Assembly (NCBI GenBank): GCA_030374805.1
Contig: JARGSG010000183.1
Location: 1-64,000, forward strand
Direction: 5' to 3'
From: Gracilaria gracilis
Lineage: Eukaryota > Rhodophyta > Florideophyceae > Gracilariales > Gracilariaceae
DNA: 64,000 nt
Below are positions 12,385 to 24,522 of the stretch, one piece after another. Position numbers and translations under genes: made by a program. Positions within the stretch are counted from its first letter, which is position 1, and the number at the start of each line of letters is the position of its first letter. The notes below the pieces were generated by a model. That model was given only the letters and a program-made list of their open reading frames with translations, was not told where the DNA came from and ran no database searches.

Positions 12385-13265
12385 ACTAGCGAGCGCTGTA
12401 CGGACGTGCCGTTTGAAAGCGCACGGTGGAGGGGGGGTGAACATATCGTCGATGGCAGTTTTGCATGAAGCTGCGCGTTGGTGCCGCTGTGCATTGCAGT
12501 ATGCATAGATACTTGGATAAAAAGAAGTTATGTACCAACTTGGGGGAATATAAGATAAATAAGTTGTAAAGTCTTTACTGCTTGGAGCAGCAGCGACCAC
12601 GCAACGGCGCGCGCGCGTCTAAATATACGCGCGCACGCGCGCCGAAACACGTCATGGCGCGCGCGCCTTTTTGTGCCACTGCGCGCGCCGGTTGGTGACA
12701 GCTTTTTACATGTGGCCGTTGGCAGTGAGCGCGTGTGTTTACCAGTGCTGGGGTGATGTGTATCTAGTAGATATCTACAGTATGTACAATCACAACTGTT
12801 TTCGGCGCCGAACGGCGCACTGCATGAACGGCGACCGCCTGCGCATGCACCTAATCACTCGTAACCTTAGATAGTACAGTATGTACTTCACAGTCACAGA
12901 CGGACGGTGCATCCGCACTGGATACGTTACTGCTATCATAGGCCGAAAAGCGGCGCACGCCATGGTTGGTACCGAAGGTATCGAGGTTCGGTGTATCTGT
13001 GTAGGCAGACGATCTACCAACGGTAGCAACGTTACCTGCAAGCAGCGCGCCCGCCATTTCGAGAGCTAGAGCGCTAGAGCGAAAACATGAACAGTGAAAA
13101 CAAAAATAAACGGCGTCAAGCCGCGTCAAGCAGTGCTTTGATCGTTCACATACAGTGGCGCATACAACAACATACAAAAAGCAAGAGCAATGCAATCAGT
13201 GCAACACAACATCTCTCTCTCTCTCTCTCTCTCTCTCCCTCTGCTGTGCTGCCCAAAACACGCAG
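12385..13265. other. Intergenic, alternating-CG tracts and GGTACC motifs
   Basis: Contains CG-alternating runs (12606-12690), GGTACC-type motifs around 12965-13039 (GGTACCGAAGGTA, ACCAACGGTA) and a (CT)n run at 13212-13237. No gene is supported on either strand. Confidence 0.5.
13212..13237. repeat. (CT)n microsatellite
   Basis: An uninterrupted CT dinucleotide run of about 13 units just downstream of the transporter stop codon. Confidence 0.9.
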
Positions 13266-13985
13266 CTACGTGAGCGAGCGCAGCGGCAACGACGACAGGC
13301 TATCGCTCCACGCGTCGGCAAACAGGAGGGCAGACGCCATGTAGTACGACAGTACGGACGCCAACACGCCCGCCACGCCCGACATCACCGCCGCCCACCG
13401 GTGGTCGAAAAGCGCCACCGCGTCGAACGCGTACACCACAATGAGCAGAAACAGCGTGCCGTACACGCAGTAGTCGATGCGAAAGCTCGGAACCCATAGC
13501 ACCAGCGCCAACAGCGCGAACAGCACGTTGTACGTCAGCGCCAGCACCACGTCCGCCTCCAATCCGCGCTGTGTAGCCACCACTTCGCCGCCGCCCGCTG
13601 CCGCCGCCGCCGCGGGCGAAAATAGCGCCGAGTATTGAAAGATAGCCTGCGCCAGCCAGTGGAAGCCGAACAGCGCAAACGTGTTGGCGGCGTGCATATT
13701 GTTGAGCAGAAAGTGGTAGTATGCCGCAAACAGCTGCGCAGAGCTACCCAGCGAAGTAGCCACAGCGAACAGCAGCGGGTGTATAGTGCTCTGTCCCAGC
13801 AGCTTGGGCACGGACCACAGCGTGATAGCGATAGCAAAGCCGATCAATTCGACCGCTGTCGGGTCAGCGATGGGACGATACGGCCTGGACGCGCCCGACA
13901 GCGGCAGCAACGGCTTGCGCGGCGCCGCGAGCAGCTTCGATATGAGCGCCACTTGTAGCACGCGCGCGCCCTTGAGTCGTGTCAT
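13266..13985 (-). CDS. GPR1/FUN34/YaaH-type (acetate/succinate) transporter-like protein
   Basis: A 239-residue, uninterrupted frame starting at ATG 13985. It has about six hydrophobic segments (near residues 44-62, 70-90, 100-121, 147-166, 170-188, 195-215). ADPTAVELIGFAIAI sits where the family has its NPAPLGL motif before the first membrane segment, and NTFALFGFHWLAQAIF matches the conserved NTFG...FWLS region of the third. These proteins move acetate or succinate, or ammonium-linked substrates, across membranes; the substrate here is unknown. A Gly/Ala loop follows residue 125. The ORF could be extended upstream only through the (CA)n tract as poly Cys-Val, which is not credible. Start choice rests on that. 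Confidence 0.65.
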   Translation of the reverse strand: MTRLKGARVLQVALISKLLAAPRKPLLPLSGASRPYRPIADPTAVELIGFAIAITLWSVPKLLGQSTIHPLLFAVATSLGSSAQLFAAYYHFLLNNMHAANTFALFGFHWLAQAIFQYSALFSPAAAAAAGGGEVVATQRGLEADVVLALTYNVLFALLALVLWVPSFRIDYCVYGTLFLLIVVYAFDAVALFDHRWAAVMSGVAGVLASVLSYYMASALLFADAWSDSLSSLPLRSLT

Positions 13986-15210
<1,225 letters not shown>

Positions 15211-17107
15211 ATGACACATCAACACTCCATCGACGCGAGCCGTGCCGATTTGTCCTCCGTACGAAATTACGGCGCCAGACGACCTCGCGAAAGCCACAAA
15301 CCGAGCCTCAATGAGCTACCCAGTGAGCTGCCTGAACTCCTTCTCGAATATATTCGAAGCACTGGCCGGAGTGAGCAACCACCCCGTCAGCAGCCAGTCT
15401 TGCGCTTGCAATCACTACGACGCATGCGGTCTTTACTTCATACTGTTCTGTGCTTTGAAGTATTTCTAAAACAATACGCCGATCTCGTTAAGGAAGTCGA
15501 TGTTCTTTTTCCCGCGACGAATTGGGATCTTCACGAGTACCAAGACCGCTCTGTTCATTCACCGGTGTTGCTCAGAACTATCGCTCGCAGTTGTGCTTGA
15601 CGGGTAGTAACTCTTCGCCTCCCCTTGTACGAGTTTGCAGGCGCTGAAGCCATCCTGCCTACGGTGTTTGAGGAATGCAAGCACCTGGAGACCTTGGCAT
15701 TTGATGATGGCGGCCGTGTCGATGAGCGCATCGGAAAACTTCTCGGAAAGTCGACAATCACCAATCTAACGGTTAACAGACCTAGCATACATGCGATTAT
15801 GGCGCTTCGAGACGAGCTATATCGGCTCAAAACTGTTCGGCTATGCATGGTTGAAAGGGAGTTAATCAATGATCTGCGTACACTCCTGAAGTCATCTTGT
15901 CTCGCGAAATTGGTGAACCTTAGCATTGAATCTTCCGAAGGGTGTCGTGTAAGAGTGGATGACAGGGGCGCAGATGAGCATAGCGATCCGAATTCCAATC
16001 CTCGGTGCAATGTCATGGCGTTCTTTGAAGATCTGGGTGCCCAGCTGGGGCAATGGCTCCCCCTTATCCGGAGCCTCAAACTCAGCCTGACATCCAACCA
16101 TATCGGGCAGAGTGGCGCTCAGCTCAAGAAGAGAGACGTAATTGCGGTCAACCGCATGGGGGCCAGCATTGTCGCATCACGGGCATCCCTGAGTGGAAGT
16201 AGGAGCACAAACGGCAAGCCAAGAACAATTCACCTGAGCACTACATCATCATCGCAACTGCAACAAATAAAATATGCGATGCAAGATGCGTGCAGAGCAG
16301 CTGACGTGCGACTGGATATTGATGGGTACGTAGTACGTGTACCAATGTCTCCCAAACAGAGACATGATGAATCGCTAAACGATTACTTCGTGAGCAGGGT
16401 GAACATTCGCCCGGTAATAATTACACGCGTGTTCGGAGCAAGCGAATTTCCAGGCGAAGAGTATCGAGAATTCAGCAAGCTGGAAGAGGTGTGCATTCAC
16501 TTTGACAAGATCATGACTCATTACTCATCCCAATAGAGGGAGTTCTGGCGTAACTGTGGTATGTGTGTAGAAAAGGCGTCCATGCGATGCTGTGCAGAGA
16601 AAAAAACGGAAAGAACCCGGAATGGGCGTCGAGGAGGGTGACGGTGATGAGCAACGACGAACTGAGCGGATGAAAATAATGATTTTTTACATGGCACTGG
16701 CTCTGAAGAACTTGAAGGTACTTGAAGTCACCGTTTGTGGGCTGGCAACGGCGAAGAATAACGAAACTTTGTTACCAGCGTGGATGCAGCGTATGTTTCA
16801 ACACGGGTGTCTGGCGCAGGTGCGCCATCTGTATCTCGTTGTCTGTGAGTGTGAGGGTGCAGTAGACAGCTTCGCGCAGCTTTGTTTGTCGATTCTAGAC
16901 AGGTTTTGTCAGTTGCGTAGCTTAGAGAGCGTGCAGGTATCGCGAGGTAAGAGACCTTTGATGCAGAATACTAGCTCGGCTCAACTTGACGAGGCTGCGA
17001 GGGGGTTGCGGGAACTGAGAGAGCGGTATGAAGATGTATGTCTGGGAGGGGTTGCGACGGCTTTGAAGGAGTGGAGGAGTAGCGTGCGACACTCGGCGCC
17101 GGTGTGA
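15211..17107 (+). CDS. F-box/leucine-rich-repeat-like protein, interrupted frame
   Basis: The first segment (15211-15600) contains LNELPSELPELLLEYIRST, which resembles the start of an F-box. The following segment in the same frame (to 16536) has LRR-like spacing: LETLAFDD, ITNLTVNRP, LVNLSIESS, IRSLKLSL. A third segment in another frame (16592-17107) continues with LKNLKVLEVTVCGLA, VRHLYLVVCECEG and LRSLESVQVS. Together they read like one scaffold protein of the F-box/LRR kind, which would select substrates for SCF ubiquitin ligases. An in-frame TGA (15598-15600), a TAG (16534-16536) and a frame change near 16560 separate the pieces. No intron with good splice sites explains them. The F-box call is weak; the LRR character is better supported. 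Confidence 0.5.
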
Positions 17108-18079
17108 AGCGTTAGCAACAATGAAAGACACAGTTCGTCGTCTGACTTGCTTGAACATAATCTTAAATACTAAACATAACCAGACCTAACTTTACGTTGT
17201 ATGCCAGCAAGCATGTGGTGTCAATACTGCCTGCAAGCGGTGCGGCTCCTTCGACGGCAGAAAACGAGTAAAGTGAAAACCACTACCACTTTGGTCGAAG
17301 AAGTAAGGGAGCTGCGGTTCGAAGCCATGATCCAAACGGTATGGTGAAGTGTGAGGTGGGGTAGGGGGGAAGGGGGGTGCGACGCGTGCGCGCACTCGTG
17401 CGCGCTTGGGGCCGACCCAATGGGCCGTGTGCGTGGTCCGTGCGCTGCGCGTGCGGGCGCCAGATAAAGAGGGTGCTGTAAGCACAGCAGCGGACGCACA
17501 CGCCGCGTCGATCCGCTCCATCGCTATTCGGTTGCCCACGTTTCGCAAGAGGGCCAACGAGGGCTATCCAGTCTATCCATTACATATGCGTGCAAGTGGC
17601 AACGAGGAACCAAGCAGCAATTTTGGTTGACAACTGTCAGCATCCTGATGATCAGGGCGCGTTGATTCGTTCCGCTTATTTGTCCTTGCTTCTTCGAAAC
17701 GCTCACGTTCACAATGTGAACTTCGCGTGCAATCAAACAGCCCAATTAGCGAAGGATATCTATTTTAGTTCGCATTCTCGGATCACAGTGTTGAACGCTT
17801 TTCTTTTAATACGTCATCCGACATTAATGTCGTGATGGCAGTGCGCTCGTTCCCTGCATCACTTATTGTCCAGTGCAATGCTCGGTTTCACTTTAGAGCC
17901 GTAGGTACAATAGCGCAAGGTTTATCGGACAAAGGAACACCCTCTGCAGCACGAGAACCCAGGTGGCCGATTCCCCTTGGAGAACGAGCAACCACCGCAA
18001 CAACTTCCAAACGGCCTCCCCGCCCCGCCATTACCCCCTGATAGTACACCTGTGTTAGCAAATTGTTGACCGAATTGAG
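17108..18079. other. Intergenic, C-terminal alternative frame of secreted protein
   Basis: Only GC-rich short frames at 17340-17480. On the minus strand 17922-18100 an alternative frame encodes a Gly/Cys-rich tail (FGSCCGGCSFSKGN) that could be the true C-terminus of the secreted protein at 18080-18643. Confidence 0.4.
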
Positions 18080-18643
18080 TTAGATCAAACCCCGTTGTCT
18101 GTCCGTTGCCAAGCAACAATTCCGCTTCCCTACCGGCTTTGGGCTGTTGGGAAAAGCGGGTGAGAGACGGGTGCACCTGGTTGGAGCAGCAATATTGCAC
18201 GCGGATGTCCACGCAACCGCAATTGGAGATCCTTCAGATTTGGGGATGATCGCCTGATACTCCACAACTCTACTAACGTTATCTCCACTGCTTGCAAACA
18301 TCAGCAGCAATTTGATCTCGTTTTTTGGCTTGGCAGTGTTGCATGCGTATTCTTTCTGGTGTTCTGAGACGCACAAGTCTTGATTGCATGTTATCGTGAT
18401 TGATGTAGAAGACTCTTGGAAATTCTTTGGGAAAAGGTCTGCATCGAGACTGTCGCTGTTTCCTCTTGTATCGCTCTTCTTGCCATTCCTCTGCACTTCA
18501 GCTAGGATGGAGGTGCCCGGAAAATGGACACCAAGTACATCGCCATTTTCAATCTTTCCAGGAGAAATCGGAGTTGATCGCACAGGTACAGTGATGAGAT
18601 GAATGAGGATGAATGAGATTAACGCAGCCATTCTCCTATTCAT
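18080..18643 (-). CDS. Secreted protein of unknown function
   Basis: An uninterrupted 187-residue frame with a clear N-terminal signal peptide (MAALISFILIHLITVPVRS, cleavage probably before TPIS). The mature part has paired cysteines (CNQDLC, then YACNTA) and no recognised domain. After residue ~155 (AWTSAC) the frame ends in a basic tail, but the minus-strand +1 frame continues to 17922 with Gln-rich then Gly/Cys-rich sequence ending SFVR. One of the two tails is an artefact of an indel. An extracellular matrix role is only an inference from secretion and the Gly/Cys tail. Confidence 0.5.
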   Translation of the reverse strand: MNRRMAALISFILIHLITVPVRSTPISPGKIENGDVLGVHFPGTSILAEVQRNGKKSDTRGNSDSLDADLFPKNFQESSTSITITCNQDLCVSEHQKEYACNTAKPKNEIKLLLMFASSGDNVSRVVEYQAIIPKSEGSPIAVAWTSACNIAAPTRCTRLSPAFPNSPKPVGKRNCCLATDRQRGLI

Positions 18644-20813
18644 TGCAAACCAGTGGAAATGGCGATGGCGAGTGCGAGTTCTTTGAGATCAGTCTATCAG
18701 CCAGCGAAATCAAGAGAAGCTGATCAACGGATTTTTCTTGCGATGGGCAGAGGGGAGAAGAATCAAAACGAAAAGTTTATGATGATCATCGCAGCTTTAC
18801 ATACTCGTAATCTGTCGTGCAGTAGAAACGGTTTGTTCGATTCGGCGGCAACGAAAAATAGAGGCTCCCACAATGGCGTGTCATACAAAATATATTGTTG
18901 TTGAGCGTAGTACCAAATTCTACACAACAGATTGGTAAGACAAGCGTGGCCCTAATCTCTTAAGTGGATGGCTTTCGATTAACCCCGGCGCGTAATGGAG
19001 AAATGGACTCACCTGCTCACAATTATCAACAGCATTTATCACAATGATTGTCGTTGTCTATGTGTTGCAACCGGTCGTTACCGAGAAAAATCCCAACATA
19101 TCATGATGAACACGTTGATTTGTTCGACTTTCTGTCACGAATTTTTCTTTGGTCATGAGATTCAGAAACCAGGTCCTTTGCTAGATACGAGGATTACAAA
19201 GAGCTATTTTAAACCCTTAACCCTCTGAAAGCTGAAGTTGTTCCACACATTTCAATGACATTCAATGTGGAGACTGCTTCTACCTGCAATTGGTTTCAAA
19301 ATGAGACGCTACCCTTGGTACAGTAGTTGAAGAAAGTCTCCAAGGCCGGGACCAGGAATGGGATAACGTTTTTGCTCCTGATTTCCTTACCTTCAATGCT
19401 TCTCAGCACCAGAGATGGATATATACATTTATATTACGCCGATGGGACGAAAAAAGATTAGATCTTCCGCAGATAAAGGGTAGATCGCTCGCTAGCTAGA
19501 TACCCTTGTTGCATCACTTGTAAGGGCAAATTTTACCTTCTATCGGACCGAATGGAAAGACCGACCATAGCAGAGAAGAAGAAAGGGGCATACATGCAGC
19601 TCGACGCGCTGTTCTACCGGCGGTTAGAGAACGAAAAGACAAGTCGTTGTTAAAATTTGATTACGGAATGGCCGTCACGGTTTTTGGCCTTTTTTAAGAG
19701 AGAGAACTATCTCTAGATGGAACAACTGCCGCCTCGAAATCAGGGGCGGCTGATCATAATAAAGAAGAAGGGCCAACATGACATAGCTAACTAGGTCAAT
19801 CTGGTTGATTAGTTATCAAACAATCATCAGTGTATATATCATGATGATCAGTATCATCTGATCATTCATTTAGACTACGAGCCGGGAGTGCTTACCCTAA
19901 AGACCCCGTCTCCGTCATGTCCAACTTATGGTCATCTTACACCGTCATTCTAGTGGAAGACGTTGTAATTCTGGAGTATTCTCAATTGGTCAACTGTTCC
20001 CTGCCTCATTTCCGAATGAAAAGGCATTGTAACGCAACAAGCTATGTGGCGTTGGTATTTCACCATGGACGTACGAGCAAGGAACATAACAACTAGCAGA
20101 CATCCTAAAGTTAGAGCTCTCCGGGAGGGCGTCTCCGGCTACGTTACTTCTGCGGCATGTAAAGGGACTCGAAATTTTTGCAGTGCACGTCCAGGAAATC
20201 TGTGTCCCTACGCCAGATGCCTTCGAAACGGTTACCGTACCCTGTATGTAACATTACACAGCGTTCTGACTCTCATTTTCTGTGTATAGCAGGAGAAGTT
20301 CGGTGTCTGTGTTGGGCATGCTTGTCCGGCAGCTGTATTGAATATCGCCATGTGAGTTGCAAATGTTGCGGTCTCATTTGATGATAAGATCTTGGTCCCG
20401 GGCGGTGCTCGTCCTTGTCGAGGTTAAGTGCTTTGTTACGGCAGTGATTAGGTTCTTGGAAAGATCCAAACTACCATGATCTGATTTCCTATCAGCTTAG
20501 ATATACACTTGGGGTTCGTGAGAAAACCCTTCGGTCGATATTGGTCAAAGGTGTACGGTTTAGGAAAGGTGTGGTTCAGCTCCTCAATTAGCTAAGTGGG
20601 TTGACAACGACTTGTCCCACCAAATGCTGAGACGACCCAATTCTATCCAAAAGTCTAATAGGGTTCACCTGTTGGAGCTAGATTCCCGTAGTAGTAGAGT
20701 TGCAGATTCAAAGTTTCCGAGAAAGGGCACTTGCACGACTTCTGCTGCCAGTAACTTGTGTGACCTTCACACTGTGAAGCGGTATGGTAGACTTCCTCGT
20801 TCGGCGTAATTCA
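18644..20813. other. Gene-poor AT-rich stretch
   Basis: Over 2 kb with only short random frames. The segment 19790-19880 is rich in overlapping ATCATGATGATC and TGATCA motifs. I see no gene, RNA or transposon ends. Confidence 0.4.
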
Positions 20814-21502
20814 TTAGACCTGGTCACCGCCCGCGCCACCAGCGCCACCCGCACCCCCAATACCAGACGCCCCCACAAGCTGTCCGATGCCACCATTTCC
20901 TCCATTGCCTCCAACATATCCATTGCCTCTATCTCCACCATACCCACTGATTCCGCCCAACCCAAAGTCCCCGTACAGCGCTCCTACCCCGCCATTTTCA
21001 CCATTCCCTCCAAACCCAAACAACGCATCGCCCCCGTTATCTCCTCGCCCTCCAAATCCTCCAATTCCAACGTCCCTGACCAACAATCCGGAGCCTCCAT
21101 TTCCACCCTTACCTCCGCTTCCCATGAAAAAATCCCGTTTCCACCATCACCACTATCACCACCGGCGCCACCATATCCATAGTCTCCATAAAGTGCTTTC
21201 GCTCCACCGTTTCCTCCTTTGCCTCCGTCTCCCAACAGAATCGCGTCTCGATCTCTTCCTCCTACCCCACCGATTCCCCCGATTCCATAGTCACCACTTA
21301 GAATACCGTTTCCTCCATCTCCTCCGTTCCCACCACCCAGACCCCCATTCCCTCCCGCACCTCCATTTCCGCCAATTCCGAAATCCCCCATTATGATACC
21401 ATCTCCTCCTCGACCTCCATTTCCTCCCTTCTGATGGATAGATGGAACGACAGTGGCATGCGAAACGCAAACGGAAAGAGCGAAAGCGAGGATGAACTTC
21501 AT
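20814..21502 (-). CDS. Secreted glycine-rich (wall-type) protein, one frameshift
   Basis: Starts at ATG 21502 with a signal peptide ([19 protein letters not shown]). The rest is Gly-Gly-X-Gly-Gly sequence interrupted every 20-odd residues by short hydrophobic blocks of the form [47 protein letters not shown]. The pattern resumes in the next frame from about 21125 to 20814 ([14 protein letters not shown], ending GGDQV). The switch coincides with a run of six T on the coding strand near 21128, so a homopolymer length error or mutation is the likely cause. The full protein would be about 225 residues. Structural cell-wall or matrix glycine-rich protein is the inference. Confidence 0.7.
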
Positions 21503-22356
21503 GGTTGAGGTGTGAGTAAAGACTTTGGTTGCAGTGCTTGGAAGTCGATGTCGATGAGGTTGGGGTGTTGTTGTAGAAGCTCTGATGAATGTAGGATAGG
21601 ATCTGCTTTATATACGGGGTTTAGAGCGGACACAGAATCATTATTACTTGTGATACAGTCGTATCCTTGTAATTAGAAAACAACGGACTCCCAGATTCAC
21701 AGCCTGCATTCTGTGTTTGGCATAACGGACTTCAATTTGTACAGCCACCGAGTGCCTGGAACCTTGGGTGTTTCTGAGAAATCCAGAGTAAGGTGAGCTG
21801 GACAGATCTGTAAGATATGTGGTGCCGACAGTTAATGATTAGCTCGTTGGAGGTGGTAGGTTGCTGTAACCCACCGCATATCTACACATCGAATGTTCCA
21901 TGGAACATGTTCACTTGACAGTACAAGTAATGAGCTAAGCGCTATCCCAGAACAGGAAAAGGATACGTGGGAAGTGCTACCCAGCCACCCATGTGTATGT
22001 ACTCATTTGTTCAGTTTCGTGTTGGTGCTCCTTTAACAGCACCCTATACATACGCCACTCTAAAGCCTTGGGTGGACTGCCGAGAAGTTCTAATCATTTG
22101 AGATGGGGAGCGGAAGTTTGCTCCACTGGTCCATACACAACGGTAACTCTCTTTGGACCCGTCAACCAAACTGCAACACAGGAGTACACGTGCAACACAA
22201 GTTTGAGCTGATCATCAAACCGTGCCGCAGACACCTTACTCATAACAGCTCAATCATAACAGCTCACTCACAACAGCTCACGCACAACAGCTCACTCAAG
22301 ACTTTAGCCATGCCGATGCAAGATAGACCTCCGTCCTTGTGAGACCATATCCATGG
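21503..22356. other. Intergenic with short CAACAGCTCA repeats
   Basis: Contains five near-copies of a 10-bp unit like ACAGCTCACT at about 22245-22294. No gene recognised. Confidence 0.4.
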
Positions 22357-22917
22357 CTATGGCTTTGTCCTCAATTGTTCGAATTCAGCTACATGTAACC
22401 TCTTTCCGTCCTTCCATGATATCCCTGAATGCTGGGCTCCTACTCTCATTGTTTTGTACCGCATGACATGTAGCGTACGACATGAGCCAAGATGCTCTGG
22501 ACGACGTCGGTTACTGCGATCAAAACACGCCATACACTGTACAGCATCCTCATTTGGAGTTGCACACGACGTGTGTATCCATGAAGAAATATCTGATGCG
22601 TTCCAGATAATATCATATTGTGGTACTTGCATGGGAACACAACTTGATGAAGCCAATCCAATGCTGTGATTTGAGGGCGCATGACTGAGTTCACGGAAAG
22701 AACGCTGCCGTCGGTCCAGTACTATGGGGCCATACCTATAGATGGCCTGCGATGGTGGTCTGCCGAGTTCTTTCTGCGGTTTTCTGAAGATAAGGACCCC
22801 TTCGTAGCATTTGCTTGTTTCCATAACGCGTTTACTGTCAACCTGATATGAAATGATACAGGCCGCACATTCTGCATTCCCTACGATGACAAACTTTATA
22901 TGTACCAACGGTACCAT
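22357..22917 (-). CDS. Unrecognised 186-residue ORF with CxxC pairs
   Basis: An uninterrupted frame from ATG 22917 with no recognised family. It has CAAC near residue 18 and a cluster SCATPN...CMACF near residues 120-135, which might bind metal. Its first codons overlap a GGTACCGTTGGTAC motif seen elsewhere in the window. It may be a real lineage-specific gene or chance; length and lack of damage are the only support. Confidence 0.3.
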   Translation of the reverse strand: MVPLVHIKFVIVGNAECAACIISYQVDSKRVMETSKCYEGVLIFRKPQKELGRPPSQAIYRYGPIVLDRRQRSFRELSHAPSNHSIGLASSSCVPMQVPQYDIIWNASDISSWIHTSCATPNEDAVQCMACFDRSNRRRPEHLGSCRTLHVMRYKTMRVGAQHSGISWKDGKRLHVAEFEQLRTKP

Positions 22918-24110
22918 GCAGAATTTTCATCCCAATTCTTGTCTTTCTTGTTCCCAAGGGGGAGCGAGCGACAGATACACCCATGGCAACAGCCACAGTC
23001 ACATCCAAAAGACTTGCTTAACATTGTTCGACAGCGACGTAATATATACAACGATTCGTTGAACTACTGGCTTTGTTAACAAAACGACATCATTTCTAAC
23101 AATTCTCATTCTTTTCGAACTATGCGAGTTGCATGCCCTCTGGATAGAACTCCAACGAAACATCAATGCTCCCACTTTCGTACCGCAGTTCGTACCCAGT
23201 ACTGTAGCGTCTCGAGTGGAGTCGTGTCGTAGGGTTTGCGACAACAGCGACAAAAAAGACTTCCAGACTTCTAACACTCCTCTCCACGCCCGGTCCAACA
23301 ACACCGCCAAACGGTTTTCCATCGCCTCTCCAACTTTCCAAACAGCGTCGAACATGCCCTTCTTTCTCCAACACTGCTTCAGCTTCAACTGTTGCTTCCT
23401 CCGCAGTGCCTCCAATCCCTCCTCCTCAATCTTCTACGATACAATATTTTCAGACGCCACACTCGGCAGGTGGCTCCGACGCTGACGTGAACGCTCTTCT
23501 GTTGGCGCTTTGCCAGTTCCATCTCGCAGTCATGCCAAGTGCTCCATCGCAAGCCCTTACCGCTTCAACCCATTTCACTGCCTCTGAGACCAGTGGCGGT
23601 GCAGAGTTAGCAGGCGTCACTAAACCACGAAACAACCTTGTACCAATGCTCTTCGAAGAGGCTCTATCTCCTCTTCTGGTGGCCTGGATTGGGTCAAGAC
23701 GTTTAGCATTTCTTCTCGTTTCTACACGTTCAGCAGCCATGCACCCACCCATTCACACCTCCATGGGGTCGTTGGTAGCTAACGGCCCCGTTCGTTTTGG
23801 GAAAGGCTGAATAAATCATCATTGATTAAGTGGCTACTACTGTACTTTCGTCTCGCTTTCGTCTAGCTTGGAAGTTCTCATTTGAATGTAATCCTTGCTG
23901 CATGGGCTACGATTTCGTGTGGTTTGCTGGTTCGTGGCGACCAATTCATTCGACGAATATGCATCCATTTTGGATACATAATATGAATTGAGTCATCAAC
24001 TCGGCGAAAGAAAGGAAAAAAAGACTTTGAAAGTACGACCATCAGTGTTTTCTTTCGGAAATGCGGACGAACTCCCTACCGCGACTAATTTACTTTGTTA
24101 TACCTCCTAG
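22918..24110. other. No confident gene; overlapping frames on both strands
   Basis: Open frames of 130-140 codons occur on both strands (22999-23415 minus, 23406-23810 plus). The minus strand 23120-23752 reads as two pieces in one frame separated by two TGA codons, with an Ala/Glu coiled segment between. Nothing matches a family I know. Confidence 0.35.
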
Positions 24111-24115
24111 CAGGG
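24111..24115. repeat. Target-site duplication CAGGG, left copy
   Basis: CAGGG directly precedes the 5' LTR and the same five bases follow the 3' LTR at 29249-29253, as expected for a Ty3/Gypsy integrase. Confidence 0.9.
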
Positions 24116-24462
24116 TGTTGTGAAATATCGTCTGCGATTCTGGGTCTCATACGCATTTGAGTTGCTACATATGCAGATATGCTACAAGTTTTCCTCTGCT
24201 TGTAGTATAGCTCTATTCTAATATATAGTGATAGGCTTGCGTGAGAATGCTTGGCGTATGCTACTCGCGCAAGTTTCTACCTCTAGTGAATCAATGCTCG
24301 TCGACTCAGCGGACAACCGGGTCGACCAGGTGCGGTATAAATGTCTCTCACCCTGTGAGAGACAACCCAGAGAATATCAAGCATCGATCTCGTGGGTGTG
24401 CTCTCTCACCTTCCACGCCGTCGCAGAGGTATTTGCCGCTGGGGTTCCAACATTGGACAACA
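24116..24462 (+). repeat. 5' LTR of Ty3/Gypsy element (347 bp)
   Basis: Begins TGTTGTGAAATATCG and ends GGACAACA, with terminal inverted TGTTGT/ACAACA. It carries a TATAAA box at 24335-24340 followed by a perfect 8-bp stem-loop (24344-24362, TCTCTCAC-CCT-GTGAGAGA), which would lie at the 5' end of the transcript. It differs from the 3' LTR at about 15 of 347 positions with no indels. I could not identify a tRNA primer-binding site in the bases that follow (AAGCGCTTTGCT). Confidence 0.95.
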
Positions 24463-24522
24463 AAGCGCTTTGCTATTAAAGAGCATCATTGTTTAGGACC
24501 ACGAAGCTACATTGACGCTGCG

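Noticed and set aside
23120..23752. Gene on the minus strand using TGA as Trp
   Set aside because: Two TGA codons could be read through, but no homologue supports the protein and competing frames on both strands are equally open.
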